Of a DNA stretch of 64,000 nt, positions 1 to 8,529 are shown piece by piece. Under the pieces are notes generated by a model. The model was not told the origin of the DNA. It ran no database searches and saw nothing but the letters and a program-made list of their open reading frames with translations. Position 1 is the stretch's first letter; every line of letters begins with the position of its first letter. The translations under genes and the position numbers were made by a program. Origin of the DNA: CAYVBN01 sp964538565 (GTDB taxonomy: Bacteria > Pseudomonadota > Alphaproteobacteria > Rhizobiales > Xanthobacteraceae); contig CAZIGW010000089.1 of the NCBI GenBank assembly GCA_964538565.1, positions 17,720 to 81,719 of the forward strand, read 5' to 3'.

Positions 1-2328
1 CCGGTCATCGCCCTCTCGATTGTTCTCGACGTCGTGCAGGAGCATCGCGCCGAACTCGCCGCCGATGCGCTCAAACGCTCGGTCGCGGTCCATGCCGACG
101 TGCGGCGCGACCGCCGTGTCGTCTCGATCCCGGTCGACCACGTGGTCGTGGGTGACGTGGTCGAACTGCGGGCCGGGGACCTCGTTCCGGCCGACGGCGT
201 CGTGATCGAAAGCCGCAACGCCCACGTCAACGAGGCGCTGATGACGGGGGAGCCGTATCCGGTCGAAAAACGCGCCGGTGTCTGCACCGCGAACATGCCG
301 GCCGACGCATTCAACGCGCTGTTCGCCGGCACGTCGATCGTGAGCGGAGAGGTCGCCATGCTGGTGCTGGCGACCGGTCCGGCAACGCGGTTCGGCGGGA
401 TCGCGGCCGCGCTGAGCGCGACCGAGCCGCCGAGCGCGTTCGAGCGCGGCATTCACCGGTTCGGTCTGCTGATCGTGCGCCTCACGATCTTCCTCACGCT
501 GTTCGTGCTGCTGGTGCATCTCGCCTTCGGGCGCCCGGTGCTGGAATCGTTTCTTTTCGCCGTGGCGCTGGCCGTCGGCCTCACGCCCGAGCTTCTGCCG
601 ATGGTCATGACCGTGACGCTGTCGCGCGGCGCCCTGCGCATGGCCGGCAAGCGCGTCGTCGTGAAGCGGCTTGCGGCCATCCACGACCTCGGCGCCATGG
701 ACGTGCTTTGCACCGACAAGACCGGCACCTTGACGGAAGCGCGCATCTCGCTCGTCGGGCATCCGGGCGTCGACGGCCGCGACAACGAGCGCGTCATCCT
801 GCTCGCCGGGATCAACAGCCGGTTCGAGAGCGGGATCCGCAGCCCGCTCGATCAGGCGATCATCCGGCATTGCGCCGATCGGGAATTTGCCGGTTGGGCC
901 AGGGTCGACGAAATTCCGTTCGACTTCGATCGGCGCTGCGTCTCCGTTCTCGCCGATCACGCCGGCGAACGCCTGCTGGTGATCAAGGGCGCGCCCGAAC
1001 CGATCCTGGCGCGGGCGAGCGCATACGAAGATGGCAACGGCGTCGCGCGGCCGCTCGATCCCGCGATGCGGGCGGAACTGGCGCGGATCGGGGAGGAACA
1101 ATCGCAACTCGGAAACCGCCTGCTCGCGGTCGCCTGGAAGCGCATGCCGGCCGATTGCCACGAACTGCGGATCGAGGACGAGCGCGAGCTGGTGAGGGCG
1201 GCCATCTGCGTCTTAGTCGATCCCCCGAAAGCGAGCGCCGCGCCCGCGGTGGCGCGGCTTGCGGCGGCCGGTGTGCGGGTGAAGGTCGTGTCGGGGGATC
1301 ACGACGCGGTCGTCCGGCATCTGGTGAAGGCGCTTGCGATCCCGGCGCGCGGGCTTCTGACCGGGGCACAGATCGCCAAGATGACGGAAGGGGCGCTTGC
1401 CGCACGCGTCGAGCACGTCGACCTGTTCGCGCGCGTGTCACCCGATCAGAAGACGCGGATCATCCGGGCGCTGCAGGCGCGCGGCCGAACCGTCGGCTTT
1501 ATCGGCGACGGCGTCAACGATGCGCCGGCGATCCGCGCCGCCGAGGTCGGAATCTCGGTCGAGGGCGCGACCGACGTCGCGCGCAGCGCCGCCGATATGA
1601 TCATGCTGTCACAGGATCTCGGCGTGCTGGCGGACGGCGTGGAAGAGGGGCGGCGGACCTTCGCGAACATCCTGAAGTACGTCCGCATGGGCACGAGCTC
1701 GAACTTCGGCAACATGCTGTCGATGGCGCTGGCCTCGCTGATTCTGCCGTTCCTGCCGCTGCTGCCCGTGCAGATCCTGCTCAACAACCTGCTCTACGAC
1801 CTCTCCGAGATCGGGATTCCCTTCGACAGGGTCGATCGCGACGATCTCGCGCGTCCGCGCGGGTGGGACATGGCGGGCATCCTGCGTTTCACGCTGGTGA
1901 TGGGGGCGCTGTCGTCGCTGTTCGATGTGACCACGTTCGCGGTCCTGTGGCGGGTGTTCCACGCCGACCCCGAACTGTTCCGCACGGCGTGGTTCGTCGA
2001 GTCGACCGCGAGCCAGATCCTGGTGATCTTCGTCATTCGAACCCAGGCCGCCGTGTGGAAGAGCCGGCCGGATCCGATGCTGGTGGCGACGTCGCTCAGC
2101 GCGCTCGCGGTCTCGCTGGCGACGGTGTTCTCGCCGCTTGGATCGACCTTCGGCCTCGTCGCCGTTCCGACGAGCATCGTGCTGGTGATCGTGGCGCTGG
2201 TCGCGGCCTACCTCGTGGTCGCGGAGATCGGCAAGAGGTGGGCGGTTCGAAGCGGGCCACGCTCACACGCCAAGCGGGTGGCGCGTCCGAGGGCGTTCGC
2301 GCAGGTGAGGGCGAGGCGCAAGCCCTGA
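1..2328 (+). CDS. mgtA: Mg2+-transporting P-type ATPase (MgtA-like), 5' truncated by the window
   Basis: This is the C-terminal ~775 residues of a P3-type ATPase that imports Mg2+ across the inner membrane; the reading frame is already open at base 1, so roughly the first 100 residues lie outside. Visible in order are the actuator-domain TGE motif (about residue 81), two membrane helices, the phosphorylation motif DKTGTLT (Asp at about residue 239), the nucleotide-binding domain, the hinge motif GDGVNDAP (about residue 502), and a C-terminal block of hydrophobic helices ending in an Arg/Lys-rich tail. The pattern and the VLCTDKTGTLT context fit MgtA/MgtB rather than heavy-metal ATPases, which would carry CPC/CPx motifs. 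The next gene converges on it. Regulation cannot be judged because the 5' end is missing. Confidence 0.92.
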   Translation, partial: PVIALSIVLDVVQEHRAELAADALKRSVAVHADVRRDRRVVSIPVDHVVVGDVVELRAGDLVPADGVVIESRNAHVNEALMTGEPYPVEKRAGVCTANMPADAFNALFAGTSIVSGEVAMLVLATGPATRFGGIAAALSATEPPSAFERGIHRFGLLIVRLTIFLTLFVLLVHLAFGRPVLESFLFAVALAVGLTPELLPMVMTVTLSRGALRMAGKRVVVKRLAAIHDLGAMDVLCTDKTGTLTEARISLVGHPGVDGRDNERVILLAGINSRFESGIRSPLDQAIIRHCADREFAGWARVDEIPFDFDRRCVSVLADHAGERLLVIKGAPEPILARASAYEDGNGVARPLDPAMRAELARIGEEQSQLGNRLLAVAWKRMPADCHELRIEDERELVRAAICVLVDPPKASAAPAVARLAAAGVRVKVVSGDHDAVVRHLVKALAIPARGLLTGAQIAKMTEGALAARVEHVDLFARVSPDQKTRIIRALQARGRTVGFIGDGVNDAPAIRAAEVGISVEGATDVARSAADMIMLSQDLGVLADGVEEGRRTFANILKYVRMGTSSNFGNMLSMALASLILPFLPLLPVQILLNNLLYDLSEIGIPFDRVDRDDLARPRGWDMAGILRFTLVMGALSSLFDVTTFAVLWRVFHADPELFRTAWFVESTASQILVIFVIRTQAAVWKSRPDPMLVATSLSALAVSLATVFSPLGSTFGLVAVPTSIVLVIVALVAAYLVVAEIGKRWAVRSGPRSHAKRVARPRAFAQVRARRKP

Positions 2329-2377
2329 GCCCGCGCATGGTCGCGCCGTTCGGGCGGGCACCCGCTCACGGCAAGCG

Positions 2378-2818
2378 TCACTTGACGCGGGTCCAGTGCT
2401 CGCCCGAGCACAGCATGAGCACGCACCCGTGCGCCCGCATCGTGGTGGCGTTCACCAGGATCAACTGGCCGTCATAGGTCTTGCCGTCGTCCGGATTGTA
2501 GAAGTGGCCGGTCCACTGATCGGGCGTGCCGCTCGGCCGCATGTCCGACGTGATGTGCAGGCCGATCAGCGGCCGCGATCGCAGGCGCGGATCGGGATTT
2601 TGCTCGTCGGTGACCGGCTTTCCGGTATTGTGATCCTTCGGATCCTTGATCCACACGATGCTCGCGCAGATCGCCTGGCCGCAGCGGGCGATGCTGACGC
2701 GCGCGTCTCCCTTCTCGGTGAGCCAGATGCCGGTCGGATCGCCGGCTTGCGCCGGGGCGGTCATCGGGGCGGCGAGCAGGAGGAGGGCGGTGCAAAGCCG
2801 TATCGGCCGAACGCGCAT
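2378..2818 (-). CDS. DUF2147 family secreted protein
   Basis: The 146-residue product begins with a signal peptide (basic MRVRPIR, hydrophobic core, AQA-G cleavage region at about residue 25). The mature part has the DUF2147 pattern: GIWLTEKGDARVSI near its start, a cysteine pair (RCGQAIC), an IVWIKDP segment, then a repeated beta-strand region with DQWTGHFYNPDDGKTYDG. DUF2147 proteins are lipocalin-like periplasmic or secreted proteins of unknown function found widely in Proteobacteria. The gene converges with the Mg2+ ATPase and leaves only 49 bases between the two stops. A second DUF2147 gene of different length lies at 55490-56062. No function beyond the family can be assigned. Confidence 0.85.
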   Translation of the reverse strand: MRVRPIRLCTALLLLAAPMTAPAQAGDPTGIWLTEKGDARVSIARCGQAICASIVWIKDPKDHNTGKPVTDEQNPDPRLRSRPLIGLHITSDMRPSGTPDQWTGHFYNPDDGKTYDGQLILVNATTMRAHGCVLMLCSGEHWTRVK

Positions 2819-3160
2819 CGAGCGATCTCTCGTCGTGGGAATGGGATGTGCACGAACGTGCCTGGCGGATCTTTCACTCCTATGCGGCAGCGATGAGGCA
2901 ATCCGCGGTTCTCCCCAAGCTTGAAGGGCAATCCATGCTTCCGTGGCAGGTATTGCTGTGCCGCTACGGCGCGACCCGATGGGAACTCCGGGGCCGGGAA
3001 GGTTCCATCCGGGAGCGGGAAGAGGCCCGCGAATGGCTCATGGCTGCCCTGCGGCCGCTGCCCAGTTCAGATCTGGCCTCGCGTCCGATTTTTGTTCGAG
3101 GCCGGAACGCGGCGGGGGGCGTGGCTGTTGGTCCGGGGCGTAACCGATCAGGAGGAAACG
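2819..3160. other. 342-base intergenic region
   Basis: I see no convincing gene here. It separates the DUF2147 gene (leftward) from the secreted protein at 3161 (rightward). The right end holds a possible stress promoter (3104-3129) and a strong ribosome-binding site, AGGAGG, at 3150-3155. Confidence 0.5.
3104..3129 (+). promoter_or_regulatory. Possible EcfG-type stress promoter (weak match)
   Basis: GGAAC at 3104-3108 is followed after 17 bases by TGTT at 3126-3129, one mismatch from the EcfG consensus GGAAC-N16/17-CGTT. It lies about 30 bases upstream of the start at 3161. It is weaker than the two sites at 30242 and 30919, so this is tentative. Confidence 0.3.
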
Positions 3161-3571
3161 ATGTCCAAATTCGCTCTGCGGGCAACGGGCGCCGCGGCGA
3201 TCGCGGCTGCGACCATGATCGCAGCGTCCGCCCAGGCCGCAGGATTCGGTCCGGGGTCCGCGCTCGATTCCGCTGCCGATCGCGTGTCCGCGACGGAAAA
3301 CGTGCAGTACATGTACCGCGGCCACAGGCATTGCTGGTATCCGGGCGGCTGGCATGGGCCCGGCTGGTACTGGTGCGGCTATGCCCACCGGCGCGGCATG
3401 GGCTGGGGCGGTCCGCGCGGCTGGCATGGTTGGCACGAGGGGCGCGCCTATCGCCACTCGTACACGACCGGCAGTGGGAACGTGCTGCATCGGACTGACC
3501 GCAACGCCATCAACAAGGCGATCCAGCGCGGTTCGACCACCGACCAGGGTGCCGCACCGCCTGTGCAGTAA
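3161..3571 (+). CDS. Small secreted Gly/His/Trp-rich protein
   Basis: The start ATG at 3161 is chosen because AGGAGG lies six bases upstream; the frame is open further 5' but without a good ribosome-binding site. The 136-residue product has a signal peptide (MSKFALRATGAAAIAAATM, then SAQA-A). A short mature region is followed by a dense HCWYPGGWHGPGWYW-type segment in which Gly, His, Trp and Tyr alternate, and then a Gly/Trp/His stretch (about residues 50-100). The tail is polar and ends near QGAAPPVQ. Such proteins are common in Hyphomicrobiales genomes and have no known function; the His/Trp richness could suit metal or surface binding, which is inference only. A strong terminator follows at 3608. 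Confidence 0.7.
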   Translation: MSKFALRATGAAAIAAATMIAASAQAAGFGPGSALDSAADRVSATENVQYMYRGHRHCWYPGGWHGPGWYWCGYAHRRGMGWGGPRGWHGWHEGRAYRHSYTTGSGNVLHRTDRNAINKAIQRGSTTDQGAAPPVQ

Positions 3572-3607
3572 GTCTCGGCCCGATCTGCCGGAACGCCTTC
3601 GTCCGGA

Positions 3608-3641
3608 CCCCGCCGCGCCGCGCGCGGCGGGGTTTTGCTTT
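3608..3641 (+). terminator. Rho-independent terminator
   Basis: A 10-bp perfect stem (CCCCGCCGCG at 3608-3617 with CGCGGCGGGG at 3623-3632) encloses a 5-base loop and is followed by TTTTGCTTT. It ends transcription of the secreted protein gene at 3161-3571. Confidence 0.85.
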
Positions 3642-3736
3642 GCGCGGCCGAGACCGGCCTTTTTTCGTTCCGGCGTGAACCGGAGGCGATGCGACCGCGA
3701 CTGATGGAGTGGACGCACGGCAATTCCGCCGAGGGG

Positions 3737-3991
3737 ATGAAAGCCATGATGATGACCCAGCCGCCATCGGATTTCGCAACGTTCCTCGCCTCCGACCGGG
3801 TCCTGTTTCCGCGCACGGTATTTGCATCGCTTCTGCAGATGCTTGCCGCGCACCGGGAGGGCATTCGGACCGGCCGCAGTCTGGCCGCGCGCTACCATGC
3901 GCTGGCGCAGATGAGCCGCTCCGAACTGGCGAACCGCGGACTGACCCGTCAGGACATCTCCCGGGTCGTTGCCGCCGGACCCGCCGCCTGA
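3737..3991 (+). CDS. Small DUF1127-like protein
   Basis: The 84-residue product (taking the ATG at 3737, preceded by GAGGGG; the frame is open back to 3635) has a C-terminal helical segment of the type ALAQMSRSELANRGLTRQDI. This resembles the 'R.L..LS..EL.DIGLTR.DI' pattern of DUF1127 (YjiS-like) proteins, which in alphaproteobacteria are small Arg-rich proteins linked to RNA and phosphate metabolism or stress. The N-terminal half has no recognised motif, and the hallmark Arg-rich start of short DUF1127 proteins is not obvious, so the assignment is provisional. It stands alone between a terminator and the convergent MarR gene. Confidence 0.55.
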   Translation: MKAMMMTQPPSDFATFLASDRVLFPRTVFASLLQMLAAHREGIRTGRSLAARYHALAQMSRSELANRGLTRQDISRVVAAGPAA

Positions 3992-4026
3992 TCCGCGGGC
4001 CCTCATGGGGGCCCATTCATTCAGAC

Positions 4027-4527
4027 TCAGAACGTGGTCCGCCCAGTGCCGCTTCGGCGTCGGGTCCCACGTCCATCGCCCGACGACAGGGCGCGCAGGT
4101 CGCGCCGCAGGCCCTCGACATCGGAATCCGGCAGAAGGCCTTCGACGGCCGAATGCGCCGTCCGCCACACCGGAACGGCGCGTGCCAGCAGGGCGCGTCC
4201 CTTCGGCGTCAGGCCCAGCAAGCGGCTGCGCCGATCGTCGGGATCGGGCGCGATCGTGACGAGGCCGCGCCGCTCCAGGGGCTTGAGCGCCGCCGTCAAG
4301 GTGGTGCGGTCCATGGCGAGCAACGTCGCCACCGCGCCAAGACGAGGCGGCTCCGGCCGGTTCAGCGACATCATCAAAGAAAACTGCCCGTTGGTGAGAT
4401 CGAGCGGCCCCAACGCCTCGTCGAAGCGGCGCGCCAGCGCCCGGGCGGCACGCTGCACGTGCAGGCACAGGCAGCGGTCGCGGATGTGAAGCGTGGTCTC
4501 GATGGGAACCGCTGCGGCCTTTGACAT
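4027..4527 (-). CDS. MarR family transcriptional regulator
   Basis: The 166-residue product has the MarR layout: an N-terminal helix with cysteines (DRCLCLHVQRAARALARRFDE), then LTNGQFSLMMSLNR, the winged helix with the recognition region AMDRTTLTAALKPLERRGLV, the wing DPDDRRSRLLGLTPKGR, and a C-terminal dimerisation helix. The two nearby Cys (about residues 18 and 20) could make it redox sensitive, which would fit the thiol-related neighbour; that is inference. It is divergent from the DUF899 gene at 4608 and its start lies 12 bases from a perfect 12-bp palindrome that overlaps the neighbour's -10 element. The simplest reading is autorepression together with repression of the DUF899 gene. 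Confidence 0.9.
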   Translation of the reverse strand: MSKAAAVPIETTLHIRDRCLCLHVQRAARALARRFDEALGPLDLTNGQFSLMMSLNRPEPPRLGAVATLLAMDRTTLTAALKPLERRGLVTIAPDPDDRRSRLLGLTPKGRALLARAVPVWRTAHSAVEGLLPDSDVEGLRRDLRALSSGDGRGTRRRSGTGRTTF

Positions 4528-4550
4528 GCCTTAGTTATGTTGATATCAAC
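4521..4550 (+). promoter_or_regulatory. Promoter of the DUF899 gene with MarR-type operator
   Basis: TTGACA (4521-4526) and TATCAA (4544-4549) are separated by 17 bases. The perfect palindrome GTTGATATCAAC (4539-4550) covers the -10 element. Its position between divergent MarR and DUF899 genes, and its form (AT-rich 12-bp palindrome), are typical of a MarR operator. Confidence 0.75.
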
Positions 4551-4607
4551 TTAATCTGTCAACCCGCACTCTCGGCGCAAGCGTCGGACGAAACGCAGGA
4601 GCATCGG

Positions 4608-5342
4608 ATGGAGCGCAACCGGATCGTTTCGAGGGAAGAATGGCTCGTCGCCCGCAAGGCACTTCTTCTCAAGGAGAAGGAGGCGACGCGCCTGCGCGAC
4701 AGGGTCAACGCCGAGCGGCTGGCATTGCCGTGGGTGAAGATCGAGAAGGACTATGCGTTCGACACGCCGGCCGGGAAGCGCACATTGGCCGACCTGTTCG
4801 ACGGCCGCAGCCAGTTGATCGTCTATCATTTCATGCTCGGCCCCGGCTGGGCAGCCGGATGTCCGGGATGTTCATTCCTCGCCGATCACATCGACGGCGC
4901 CCTGGTCCATCTCAACAACCACGACGTCACCATGATCGCGGTCTCGCGCGCCCCGCTGAGCGAGATCGAGGCCTACCGACGGCGCATGGGGTGGGCGTTC
5001 CCGTGGTTCTCGTCCTACGGAAGCGACTTCAATTTTGACTTCCACGTGTCGTTCAGCAAGGAGGAGCTGGCGAAAGGCAAAGTCGAGTACAATTTCACCG
5101 TCGGCGACGTCACGCACCCGATGGAAGAGCTGCCGGGCCTCAGCGCGTTCTACAAGGATGAGGCCGGGAACGTCTTCCACACCTATTCGAGCTACGCGCG
5201 CGGCCCGGAGGAACTGATCGGGACATTGATGATTCTCGATCGCGCGCCGCTCGGCCGCAACGAGAAGACGGTCATGGATTGGGTCCGGCGGCACGACGAA
5301 TACGAGCCGTCGTCGAAAACGCCGACGTGCTGCGCGTCCTGA
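4608..5342 (+). CDS. DUF899 family thioredoxin-like protein
   Basis: The ATG at 4608 is chosen because AGGAG lies at 4597-4601 and the protein then begins like other family members (IVSREEWLVARKALLLKEKE). The 244-residue product matches DUF899 proteins, which have an AhpC/TSA-like thioredoxin fold. Landmarks are ERLALPWVKIEKDYAF, LADLFDGRSQLIVYHFM, the cysteine pair in GCPGCSFLADH (about residues 84 and 87), ISRAP-like VSRAPLSEIEAY, and a C-terminal FHTYSSYARGPEEL. The family is thought to act as peroxidase- or thiol-reductase-like enzymes, but the substrate is unknown. It ends in CCAS, a further cysteine pair. Control by the adjacent divergent MarR regulator is strongly suggested by the operator over its promoter. 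Confidence 0.88.
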   Translation: MERNRIVSREEWLVARKALLLKEKEATRLRDRVNAERLALPWVKIEKDYAFDTPAGKRTLADLFDGRSQLIVYHFMLGPGWAAGCPGCSFLADHIDGALVHLNNHDVTMIAVSRAPLSEIEAYRRRMGWAFPWFSSYGSDFNFDFHVSFSKEELAKGKVEYNFTVGDVTHPMEELPGLSAFYKDEAGNVFHTYSSYARGPEELIGTLMILDRAPLGRNEKTVMDWVRRHDEYEPSSKTPTCCAS

Positions 5343-5481
5343 CGCGCTGGCGGCGAACGCGCGGGCGGGCCGTCCTGCGGTAGGAGTGTCCACGCTGGCC
5401 GGGTGGGTTGACCGCGGGAAATCTTCGGCGGTTCGACGCCCGGCCTTCGTTCGAGCTCTCCGGGTCCGGAAGAATCGAGGT

Positions 5482-5907
5482 AGGGAGGCCGGAAGAGACT
5501 TTGCCGTCGTCACGCAGGCGGTCAAGGCATTCGCTGCGCAAACAGCCAGGGCGACCGAAGGGATCGGCGACCGGATTGGCCGAACGCGACGGCGACGCGT
5601 ACCTCGGTCGCTCCAATTGAGGAGAGTGGCGGGACAATCAGCCGAATTTCCGAGATTGCTTCCGATATTGCGGCACCCGTCGAACAGCAGGGCGTCGCCT
5701 CGCAGGACATTTCACGAAGCGCCCGGCAGGCATCGAACGGCACGAGACAGGTGGCGGCCAGCATCGCGGACGCGAGCCGCGGCACAGGAGAAACCGGCTC
5801 GGCGTCGGCGCAGCTCCTCGCGTCGGCGCAGGCAATGACGCGGGAGAGCAATCGGCTGAAGCTGGAACTCGACCGGTTCCTCGCGACCGCGCGTGTCGCG
5901 TGGCTAC
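5482..5907 (+). pseudogene. Decayed C-terminus of a methyl-accepting chemotaxis protein
   Basis: Two frames carry consecutive pieces of a chemotaxis receptor signalling domain. Around 5482-5575 (frame of base 5386) one reads GREAGRDFAVVTQAVKAF and then AAQTARATEGIGDRIG, matching the family's 'GEAGRGFAVVA.EVK.LA.QTA.AT.EI..QI'. From about 5636 the frame shifts and one reads ISRISEIASDIAAPVEQQG, then SQDISRSARQASNGT, and ends LELDRFLATARVA near 5901. This is the usual end of alphaproteobacterial receptors ('EEQGAATQEI... VDRFLATVRAA'). No start, no upstream hairpin tip and no ligand domain remain, so it is a truncated, frameshifted relic. The DUF899 gene lies immediately upstream, so the rest of the receptor has been deleted. 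Confidence 0.75.
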
Positions 5908-6403
5908 GCCTTCAGCAGCAGCCGAGAGATGAGTTGGCTGATTGCCGAAGCAAAGCTCGGCATTCCCGATGTAACTCACCAGCTGCCATGCGGACACGGG
6001 GCCACGGCCGGACCGGACTGGCCGCGGCGAAGGCCGTGGCTCCGGTCCGTAGCGGGCCGGTCCGGGATGGTACGGACCGAAGCGATCCGCCAAGGCACGT
6101 GATCGCACCCTCGTGTGTGCGCAGTTCGTCGAGACGTTCTTTTCGTCGCATGGGCGCATGCGGCTTTGTGACCGAAGCAGGGCGGGTCGGTTTTCGCGAC
6201 ACGCTGCATGAACGGCCGGTGCCAGGATGCCGCTGCCGGCGATCACGTGGCCGCCGGGAACGATCGGCCAGAATTTTGCATTGAAGACCTGACGCCGGCC
6301 AGCCTGCCGATTGAGCAAGGTCAAGCCGGCGCGGCCGATAGCGCTACGCAGATGATGGGGAGGAACGACACGCGTCTCGCAAGGTCATCGAGAGAGGCAG
6401 GCG
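5908..6403. other. 496-base non-coding stretch
   Basis: No gene is supported here. Open frames exist on both strands but have no recognisable protein pattern. The segment follows the chemotaxis-receptor relic and may be further decayed DNA. Its right end carries a GAGAGAGGCAG ribosome-binding region for the gene at 6404. Confidence 0.45.
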
Positions 6404-6769
6404 ATGAGCGGACGGATATTGCTGGTTCTTCTTCTCCTTTGCACACCGGCGATCGCCAGAGACAACGGCCAGTGGGCCAACGTGCCGACCAAGATCCGCA
6501 ACTGGTTTCAAAATCTGATGCGCCCCGACGTACCGACGATGTCGTGCTGCGGAGAGGCCGACGCATACGAAGCGGATCGGTTCGAGGTCGAAGGCGACCA
6601 CTACGTCGCCATCATCACCAATGGCAAAGGCATCATTCCCAACGGGACGCGCATTTCGGTGCCGAACAGCAAGATGAAATGGGACGACGGAAACCCCACC
6701 GGCCACGGAATCATTTTCCTCGGCGCGGGGCGGGAAGTGTACTGCTACGTCGCTCCGACCGGCGTGTGA
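6404..6769 (+). CDS. Secreted protein of unknown function
   Basis: The 121-residue product starts at an ATG preceded by GAGAGGCAGG and begins with a clear signal peptide (ILLVLLLLCTPAIA, cleavage near residue 18). The mature protein contains WANVPTKIRNWFQNLM, a vicinal cysteine pair in MSCCGEADAYEADRF (about residues 46-47), and a lone cysteine in EVYCYVAP near the end. It looks like the short exported proteins annotated as hypothetical in Bradyrhizobium-like genomes. The SCCGEAD segment is the most distinctive feature and may bind metal or form disulfides, but I cannot assign a role. It stands alone and converges on the acyl-CoA ligase gene. Confidence 0.75.
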   Translation: MSGRILLVLLLLCTPAIARDNGQWANVPTKIRNWFQNLMRPDVPTMSCCGEADAYEADRFEVEGDHYVAIITNGKGIIPNGTRISVPNSKMKWDDGNPTGHGIIFLGAGREVYCYVAPTGV

Positions 6770-6831
6770 GCGCCGAGAATTCCAACGGCCGCAATCGCGT
6801 AGACGTGCCGGCCGCCCGCCACGCGGGAAGC

Positions 6832-8529
6832 TCACGCGCTCTGTTTCGAAGCCTTCGTGATCTCTTCCTTGAGTCCAGGCCTGAAGCGGACCGGAAGGGG
6901 CTTGATGTCGCCGCGCCGGATGGCGTCCACGAGTTCGCGCTTGAGCACCTTGCCGTTCGGCGTGAGCGGCAGCGTGTCGAGACGGACGTAGAATTCCGGC
7001 ATGTCGAAGCGCGAAAGCCCCGTCTCGTCGAGGTGAATCAGCAGTTCTTCCGGCGTCACCTCGTGTCCGGGCTTCAGCACCACGGCAAGACACGCCTTCT
7101 CGCCGAGACGCTCGTCCGCAACCGGGACGACGGCGGCGCCGGCGATCGCGGGATGACGCATCACGGGGGACTCGATGCGAGCCGGATAAATGTTGTGCCC
7201 GCCGCGGATGATCACGTCCTTCTTGCGGCCGGTGATCTGCAGGTAGCCGTCCGCGTCGACCCGGCCGAGGTCTCCGGTCATGAACCAGCCCGACTGGTTG
7301 AACGAGGATTCCGTCGCCTCCTGGTCGTCGAAATAGCCGAGCATGAGGCTCGCGCCGCGTCCGCCGATTTCGCCCACCTCGCCGACGGGAAGTTCGACGT
7401 TTGGATCCTCCCGTGACCAGATCTTGATCTCGTAGCCGTTGCACACGCGACCCGAGGTTTCGATCATCCGCGTCGGGCTGTCGTCGGGACGCGTGTAGTG
7501 GTGCGAGCCGGCCTCCGTCATGCCGTATCCGCTCTGCGGCACGACCCCGTGCTCGAGAAGCCCCGCCGCCACCACTGGCGCGACCGCCGCGCCGGAAATG
7601 CGGAACCCCTTGACGCGCCCGAGGCGTTTGAGCTTGCGCGCGCGCAGTTCGCCGAGCAGGTCGATGGCATGCGTCGGCACGCCGATCATGAACGTCGCGT
7701 CCACCTCGATGATGCGATCGACCAGGCTCTCGCTGCGCGGAAGATCGTGCACCACGAACTCGCCGCCCGATGAGAGCGTCATGATCAGCGCGCCGAAGCC
7801 GAGGTTGTGGCTGAGCGGGCTCAACGAGTAGAGCACCGTGTCGCCCTTGAGATCCCAGTCGTCGGACATGGCGCGGGCATTGGCGAGCAGCGTGTTGTCG
7901 CTGTGCATCACGCCCTTGGGAACGCCGGTCGTGCCGGACGTGAAAGCCAGATAGACGATCGGGTTGGGGTCCGTGCGCATCGTCCCCGGCCGCGCCGCGG
8001 CCGGCGCCTCGGCGAACAGCGGAGTGGTGCGGACCGACTCCGACAGCGGCTCGAGCCGGCAGACGTGACGCAGCGATGTGATCTCGCCCGTCCGCTCGAA
8101 GATGGAATGGCGGTGGGCGTCCGCTCCGTAGCCGCTTTCGGCAACCAGCGCGGCGGCGCGCATGCGGCGGAGCAGTTGCTCGATGTCGCCGCAGGTGTGA
8201 TCGCGATGCAGCGACGGGCAGCACACGTAGCCGTTGCGCGAACAGGCGAGCAGCACGACCGCGGTCTCGATCCGGCTGGGCAGCCAGACGGCGACGCGAT
8301 CTCCCGGCTTGAGCCCCTTGTCGTGCAGATCGGCGGCGAGGCGATCGGCGGCATCGACGATCTGCCGGTACGTGAACCGGCGATAGCGGTCGCGCGCGGC
8401 CGGCTTGTCCGGCGTCCGCTGGGCGTGTCCGCTGACCTCGCTGTAGATCGTGTCGTCGCGCCAGAAGCCGGCCTTGTAGAAGGCGCGGATCTGCGAGGCG
8501 CTCAGCAAGGTCAGGACCGCATTGAACAT
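6832..8529 (-). CDS. AMP-dependent acyl-CoA ligase (cyclohexanecarboxylate/medium-chain type)
   Basis: The 565-residue product belongs to the ANL adenylate-forming superfamily and would activate a carboxylic acid to its CoA thioester at the expense of ATP. Motifs in order are the P-loop FTSGTTGVPKG (about residues 197-206), the motif YGMTEAGSHH, the conserved TGDLGRVDADGY with the hinge GRKKDVIIRGG, and the catalytic lysine in LTPNGKVLKREL (about residue 530). The N-terminal RAFYKAGFWRDDTIY layout resembles cyclohexanecarboxylate-CoA ligase-like enzymes, so a cyclic or medium-chain acid is plausible but unproven. It is transcribed away from the UbiD / molybdenum-hydroxylase operon across a 686-base shared upstream region, which suggests co-regulation. 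An AGAGG ribosome-binding site precedes the ATG at 8529. Confidence 0.88.
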   Translation of the reverse strand: MFNAVLTLLSASQIRAFYKAGFWRDDTIYSEVSGHAQRTPDKPAARDRYRRFTYRQIVDAADRLAADLHDKGLKPGDRVAVWLPSRIETAVVLLACSRNGYVCCPSLHRDHTCGDIEQLLRRMRAAALVAESGYGADAHRHSIFERTGEITSLRHVCRLEPLSESVRTTPLFAEAPAAARPGTMRTDPNPIVYLAFTSGTTGVPKGVMHSDNTLLANARAMSDDWDLKGDTVLYSLSPLSHNLGFGALIMTLSSGGEFVVHDLPRSESLVDRIIEVDATFMIGVPTHAIDLLGELRARKLKRLGRVKGFRISGAAVAPVVAAGLLEHGVVPQSGYGMTEAGSHHYTRPDDSPTRMIETSGRVCNGYEIKIWSREDPNVELPVGEVGEIGGRGASLMLGYFDDQEATESSFNQSGWFMTGDLGRVDADGYLQITGRKKDVIIRGGHNIYPARIESPVMRHPAIAGAAVVPVADERLGEKACLAVVLKPGHEVTPEELLIHLDETGLSRFDMPEFYVRLDTLPLTPNGKVLKRELVDAIRRGDIKPLPVRFRPGLKEEITKASKQSA

